Assembly: GCA_035509275.1 (NCBI GenBank)
Contig: DATJLU010000106.1
Coordinates: forward strand, 1 to 27,322
Reading direction: 5' to 3'
Length of the DNA: 27,322 nt
Source: DAHUYF01 sp035509275
GTDB lineage: Bacteria; Pseudomonadota; Alphaproteobacteria; ATCC43930; CGMCC-115725
Positions 24,600-27,322 of this stretch are shown here, piece by piece; position 1 is the stretch's first letter; each line of letters opens with the position of its first letter. The notes under the pieces are model-generated. The model had not been told where the DNA came from and ran no database searches. It saw only the letters and a program-made list of their open reading frames with translations. The translations under genes were made by a program, and so were the position numbers.

Positions 24600-25550
24600 T
24601 CAATCGCGGCCGCGCTCCGCTGCCGCGGCGCTCGGCTTGGCGTCTGCCCCGAGTTCGGCGAGGTCGTGGAAGCGGCCATAGTCGATGACCCGGCTCCCAT
24701 CCTTCCCGCGGCTGATGATGTCGGCGAAACGCCGGTTCCAAACGAGCTCGCTGGCGAAATAGGAGTACCGTGCCTGCACGGTCTGCGAGACGGTGGCGTC
24801 GAGACCGACCAAGGCGACGACGATTTCAGCACTTTGCGCGGCGAGCGTTTCCATCGTCGCGCCATGGAGCGGGCTTTTCTCGTCGATCGGGTGCATCACC
24901 ATCCAGGTCAGCGAGAACATCGGCGTGCGCGCGCGCACCAGCGGCAGATCGTGGAAGCGCCGCATGGTTATTCCCTCGCCGGTGTCTTCGTCGCGCAGCA
25001 GCGCCACGCTCACCTGCGCTTCGAGGATCTGATTTTTGCGCCGCTGGTTGGCAGCGCGGAACATCAGGGTCGGCACCCCATTGTGCGGGGCGATAACGGC
25101 GACGTGGCTGAACAGGACCCGCGCGGTCGGCCGGGAGAAGCGGGCAAAGATAACGCCGGTGGCGAGCGCCAGCCCGCTCATGCCGAGCAGCACTTCGAGG
25201 CAGACCAGCAGATTGGCGGCGAGCGATTGCGGGTACATCTGACCATAGCCGATCGTCGCCATGGTCTGGACGCTGAAGAAAAAGGCATCGGCAAAAGCGC
25301 CCGGCCGGGCGTTGCCGATGCCGTCGCCGGTGACGAGGTAGAGCAGAGCGAAAGCGACGTTGAACGCAAAATAGAACACCGCGAGCAGGCCGAAGAAGCC
25401 GCTCCACGGCATGGTCAGGAGACCAAAATAGAGGTCGAGATGGGGGTCGGCGCGGCGCTGGATGAGCCGCCGGCGTGGATCGGGACGCCCCGAGATGGAG
25501 AAGACGCGCGTCTGGCCGCGCCCTGCCTTGTCGCTCGCCCCGCGCCCCAT
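24600..25550 (-). CDS. KirBac-type inward rectifier potassium channel
   Basis: A 316-aa channel with two transmembrane helices (~52-74 and ~112-136), a pore helix and the K+-selectivity filter TIGYG (99-103). The TM2 phrase GLALATGVIFARFSRP and the cytoplasmic beta domain (~145-300; FSHVAVIAPHNGVPTLMFRAANQRR, LTWMVMHPIDEKSPLHG) are specific to bacterial Kir channels. The N-terminal ~45 residues are basic. KirBac proteins form tetramers and are gated by anionic lipids and, in some cases, polyamines or pH. The start ATG at 25550 has AGAGAG upstream; 25598 is possible. It lies 63 bp upstream of potF on the same strand. Confidence 0.95.
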   Translation of the reverse strand: MGRGASDKAGRGQTRVFSISGRPDPRRRLIQRRADPHLDLYFGLLTMPWSGFFGLLAVFYFAFNVAFALLYLVTGDGIGNARPGAFADAFFFSVQTMATIGYGQMYPQSLAANLLVCLEVLLGMSGLALATGVIFARFSRPTARVLFSHVAVIAPHNGVPTLMFRAANQRRKNQILEAQVSVALLRDEDTGEGITMRRFHDLPLVRARTPMFSLTWMVMHPIDEKSPLHGATMETLAAQSAEIVVALVGLDATVSQTVQARYSYFASELVWNRRFADIISRGKDGSRVIDYGRFHDLAELGADAKPSAAAAERGRD

Positions 25551-25662
25551 AGCTCTCTGCCCGCTCGAACCTGCCCCTGATGCCGCGATCCGCGACATCC
25601 GCGTAATGCTAGCGAATTGCCGTTCCCGGCGCAGCGCCGTCGTGCCACGCTCGGCACAGAGT

Positions 25663-25684
25663 AAAAAACCGGCGCGCGCCGGGG
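25663..25684 (-). terminator. intrinsic terminator, minus strand
   Basis: Read on the minus strand, the GC-rich hairpin ccggcgcgcgccgg (25669-25682) is followed directly by TTTTTT (25668 to 25663). This is the only textbook intrinsic terminator seen in the window. It would end the gcvPB transcript, after running antisense through the 57-aa gene, and insulate the KirBac promoter. Confidence 0.75.
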
Positions 25685-25740
25685 AATAAACCGCGCGGAT
25701 CGCCCGTATAACCCATCAAGGGGAGCGACAGGAGCTGGAC

Positions 25741-25914
25741 ATGGGATACTTTCATTGCGAGCCGCCGCTCTCTCAAATGCTCGAGGATCCCCTGACCCAG
25801 GTGATCATGGCGAGCGACGGCGTCGATCCCGGCAAATTGCGCAAACTTCTCAGCGAGGCGCGGCAACGCATCGCCGAGGCCGAGCCGGACATCGCCGACA
25901 AGACCCGGCGCTGA
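25741..25914 (+). CDS. small conserved-looking protein, 57 aa
   Basis: Too short for common ORF cut-offs but well supported. ATG at 25741 has an ideal ribosome binding site (AGGAG, 6 nt upstream, within acaggagctggac). The protein is MGYFHCEPPLSQMLEDPL..., followed by VIMASDGVDPGKLRKLLSEA and a helical, charged C terminus ending in DIADKTRR. It reads as a small soluble protein: a short N-terminal motif and a C-terminal amphipathic helix (about 30-50). No domain is recognised. It stands alone, convergent with gcvPB (13 bp between stops). Confidence 0.75.
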   Translation: MGYFHCEPPLSQMLEDPLTQVIMASDGVDPGKLRKLLSEARQRIAEAEPDIADKTRR

Positions 25915-25927
25915 GCCCCGGTTCCCC

Positions 25928-27322
25928 CTACTCCGCCGCCTCCCGCGTCGTCACCGCCGGCTTTCGCCAGCGCAGCACCGGCTTGCGCGCCGCCGCGGTC
26001 TCGTCGAGACGCCGGCGCGGGGTAAAGCGGGGCGCCGCGTGGAAGGCGGCGGCGGCGCCCGACCTGGCGTGTTCGGCCAGCCCCCGGACCACTTCGATGA
26101 AGCGATCGAGCGATGCCTTGCTCTCGCTCTCCGTCGGCTCCATCAGCAGCGCGCCATGGACCACGAGTGGGAAGTACATGGTCATGGGGTGGAACCCCTC
26201 GTCGACCAGCGCCTTGGCGAAATCGAGCGTGGTGACGCCGCCGCTGTCGCGCAGGAAGCGGTCGTCGAACAGCACCTCATGCATGCAGGGGCCGGGATAG
26301 GAGGCGGTGAGGAGGTCGCCCAGCCGCGCCAGGAGATAGTTGGCGTTCAGCACGGCGTCGCCCGAGAGCTGGCGCAGCCCGTCCGAGCCATGGCTCATGA
26401 TATAGGCGAGGGCCCGCACGAACATGCCCATCTGGCCGTGGAAGCCCTTGATCCGCCCGATGGTCTGCGCCGCCGGTCCCGCCGCCTGCTCGACGAGGCG
26501 CAAGCCCGCGCTGTCGTGGAGCAGCCAAGGGAGCGGCGCGAAAGGCGCGAGGCTGGCCGCGAGCACCACCGGCCCCGAGCCCGGCCCGCCGCCGCCATGC
26601 GGGGTCGAGAAGGTCTTGTGCAGGTTCAAATGCATGCAGTCGATGCCGAGATCGCCGGGCCGGACGCGGCCGACTAGCGCGTTGAAATTGGCGCCGTCGC
26701 AATAGAAGAAGGCACCCGCGGCGTGCACCGCCTCGGCAATCGCGAGGATCTCGTCCTCGAACAGCCCGCAGGTATTGGGATTGGTGAGCATGATGGCCGC
26801 GACATCGGCGCCGAGCTTTGCCTTGAGCGCGGCGAGGTCGACGCGGCCGCGCGCATCGGCCGGGATCGGATCGACGGCGTAGCCGCACGCCGCCGCGGTC
26901 GCGGGATTGGTGCCATGCGCCGATTCCGGCACCAGCACGCGCTGACGCCGCTCGCCGCGCGCCTCGATCGCCGCACGGATGCACATCATGCCGCAGAGCT
27001 CGCCATGCGCCCCCGCTGCCGGGCTCATCGCCACCGCCGGCATCCCGGTGAGCTCCTTGAGCCAGCGCGCCAGCGTGTCGATGAGCTCGAGCGCGCCGGT
27101 GACCGTCGATTGCGGCTGCAGCGGATGGATGTCGGCAAAACCTGGCAGCCGCGCCAGCTTCTCGTTGAGGCGCGGATTGTGCTTCATGGTGCAGGAGCCG
27201 AGCGGGTAGAGCCCCATATCGATCCCGTAGTTCTTCTGTGAAGCCCGCATGTAGTGGCGCACCACTTGCGGCTCGCTGAGACCCGGCAGGCCGATCGGAC
27301 CCTCGCGCCGCAGCGCGCCGAG
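25928..27322 (-). CDS. gcvPB: glycine dehydrogenase (decarboxylating) subunit 2, 5' end cut off
   Basis: PLP-dependent P-protein of the glycine cleavage system, which decarboxylates glycine and passes the aminomethyl group to lipoylated GcvH. The reading frame stays open to the right edge, so the N terminus is missing; 464 residues are visible. Motifs include SEPQVVRHYMRASQKNYGID, PLGSCTMKHNPRLNE, MLTNPNTCGLFE and DGANFNALVG. The PLP-lysine motif is HLNLHKTFSTPHGGGGPG (Lys encoded near 26616). This is the split form (GcvPA + GcvPB) rather than the single ~950-aa GcvP. A basic C-terminal tail (PRRRLDETAAARKPVLRW) ends the protein. gcvPA would be expected just beyond the edge. Confidence 0.95.
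   Translation of the reverse strand, partial: LGALRREGPIGLPGLSEPQVVRHYMRASQKNYGIDMGLYPLGSCTMKHNPRLNEKLARLPGFADIHPLQPQSTVTGALELIDTLARWLKELTGMPAVAMSPAAGAHGELCGMMCIRAAIEARGERRQRVLVPESAHGTNPATAAACGYAVDPIPADARGRVDLAALKAKLGADVAAIMLTNPNTCGLFEDEILAIAEAVHAAGAFFYCDGANFNALVGRVRPGDLGIDCMHLNLHKTFSTPHGGGGPGSGPVVLAASLAPFAPLPWLLHDSAGLRLVEQAAGPAAQTIGRIKGFHGQMGMFVRALAYIMSHGSDGLRQLSGDAVLNANYLLARLGDLLTASYPGPCMHEVLFDDRFLRDSGGVTTLDFAKALVDEGFHPMTMYFPLVVHGALLMEPTESESKASLDRFIEVVRGLAEHARSGAAAAFHAAPRFTPRRRLDETAAARKPVLRWRKPAVTTREAAE

Noticed and set aside
23487..25580. 697-residue plus-strand ORF opposite potF and the KirBac gene
   Set aside because: Spans two well-supported minus-strand genes and their gap, with no domain of its own.
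25609..25866. 85-residue minus-strand ORF opposite the 57-aa gene
   Set aside because: It runs across the intrinsic terminator and lacks a ribosome binding site; the plus-strand 57-aa ORF has an ideal one.

Overview
The window is a high-GC stretch of an alphaproteobacterial chromosome. A Rhodospirillales-type bacterium is the best guess. The clues are DUF2336 and DUF6969 proteins, a DivJ/PleC-type histidine kinase, a split glycine dehydrogenase, Tad-pilus pseudopilins and TTAA-N7-TTAA (CtrA-type) sites. No rRNA, tRNA, CRISPR array, insertion sequence or prophage was seen, so this is mostly core-like chromosome. Taxonomy is inferred from gene content, not from a database search.

Layout, left to right. 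65-2564 (minus): DivJ/PleC-like membrane histidine kinase, MBL-fold hydrolase and a small 80-aa ORF. 2714-3634 (minus): LysR regulator. 3834-8884 (minus): two TadE-like pseudopilins, a very large TadG-like VWA protein, a membrane-anchored retropepsin-like protease and a luciferase-like flavin monooxygenase, closely spaced. 9246-10844 (minus): release factor 3. 11060-12469 (plus): a periplasmic DUF5666-like protein, a structured non-coding gap and a small membrane protein. 12631-14391 (plus): an AAA ATPase with a disordered proline-rich N terminus, convergent with a DUF2336 protein (14416-15525, minus). 15675-20024 (minus): an Mla-type phospholipid transport operon (mlaE, mlaF, mlaD, lipoprotein, DUF6969), divergent from apt (20124-20639, plus). 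20646-24536 (minus): a complete putrescine ABC importer, potF-potG-potH-potI, with 4-bp start/stop overlaps. It is preceded on the same strand by a KirBac inward-rectifier K+ channel gene. 25741-25914 (plus): an unrecognised 57-aa gene with a near-ideal ribosome binding site. 25928-27322 (minus, cut by the window edge): gcvPB, whose likely terminator lies beyond the 57-aa gene.

Three ideas deserve attention. (1) A KirBac channel sits 63 bp upstream of a putrescine importer, and polyamines are the classical blockers of Kir channels. (2) CtrA-like boxes lie upstream of the DivJ/PleC-like kinase (perfect match) and the DUF2336 gene (two near matches), with a looser match upstream of the Tad genes. 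This suggests several genes here belong to the cell-cycle regulon. (3) A DUF6969 protein with a histidine cluster closes the Mla operon. Strong hairpins without U-tracts also overlap several stop codons.
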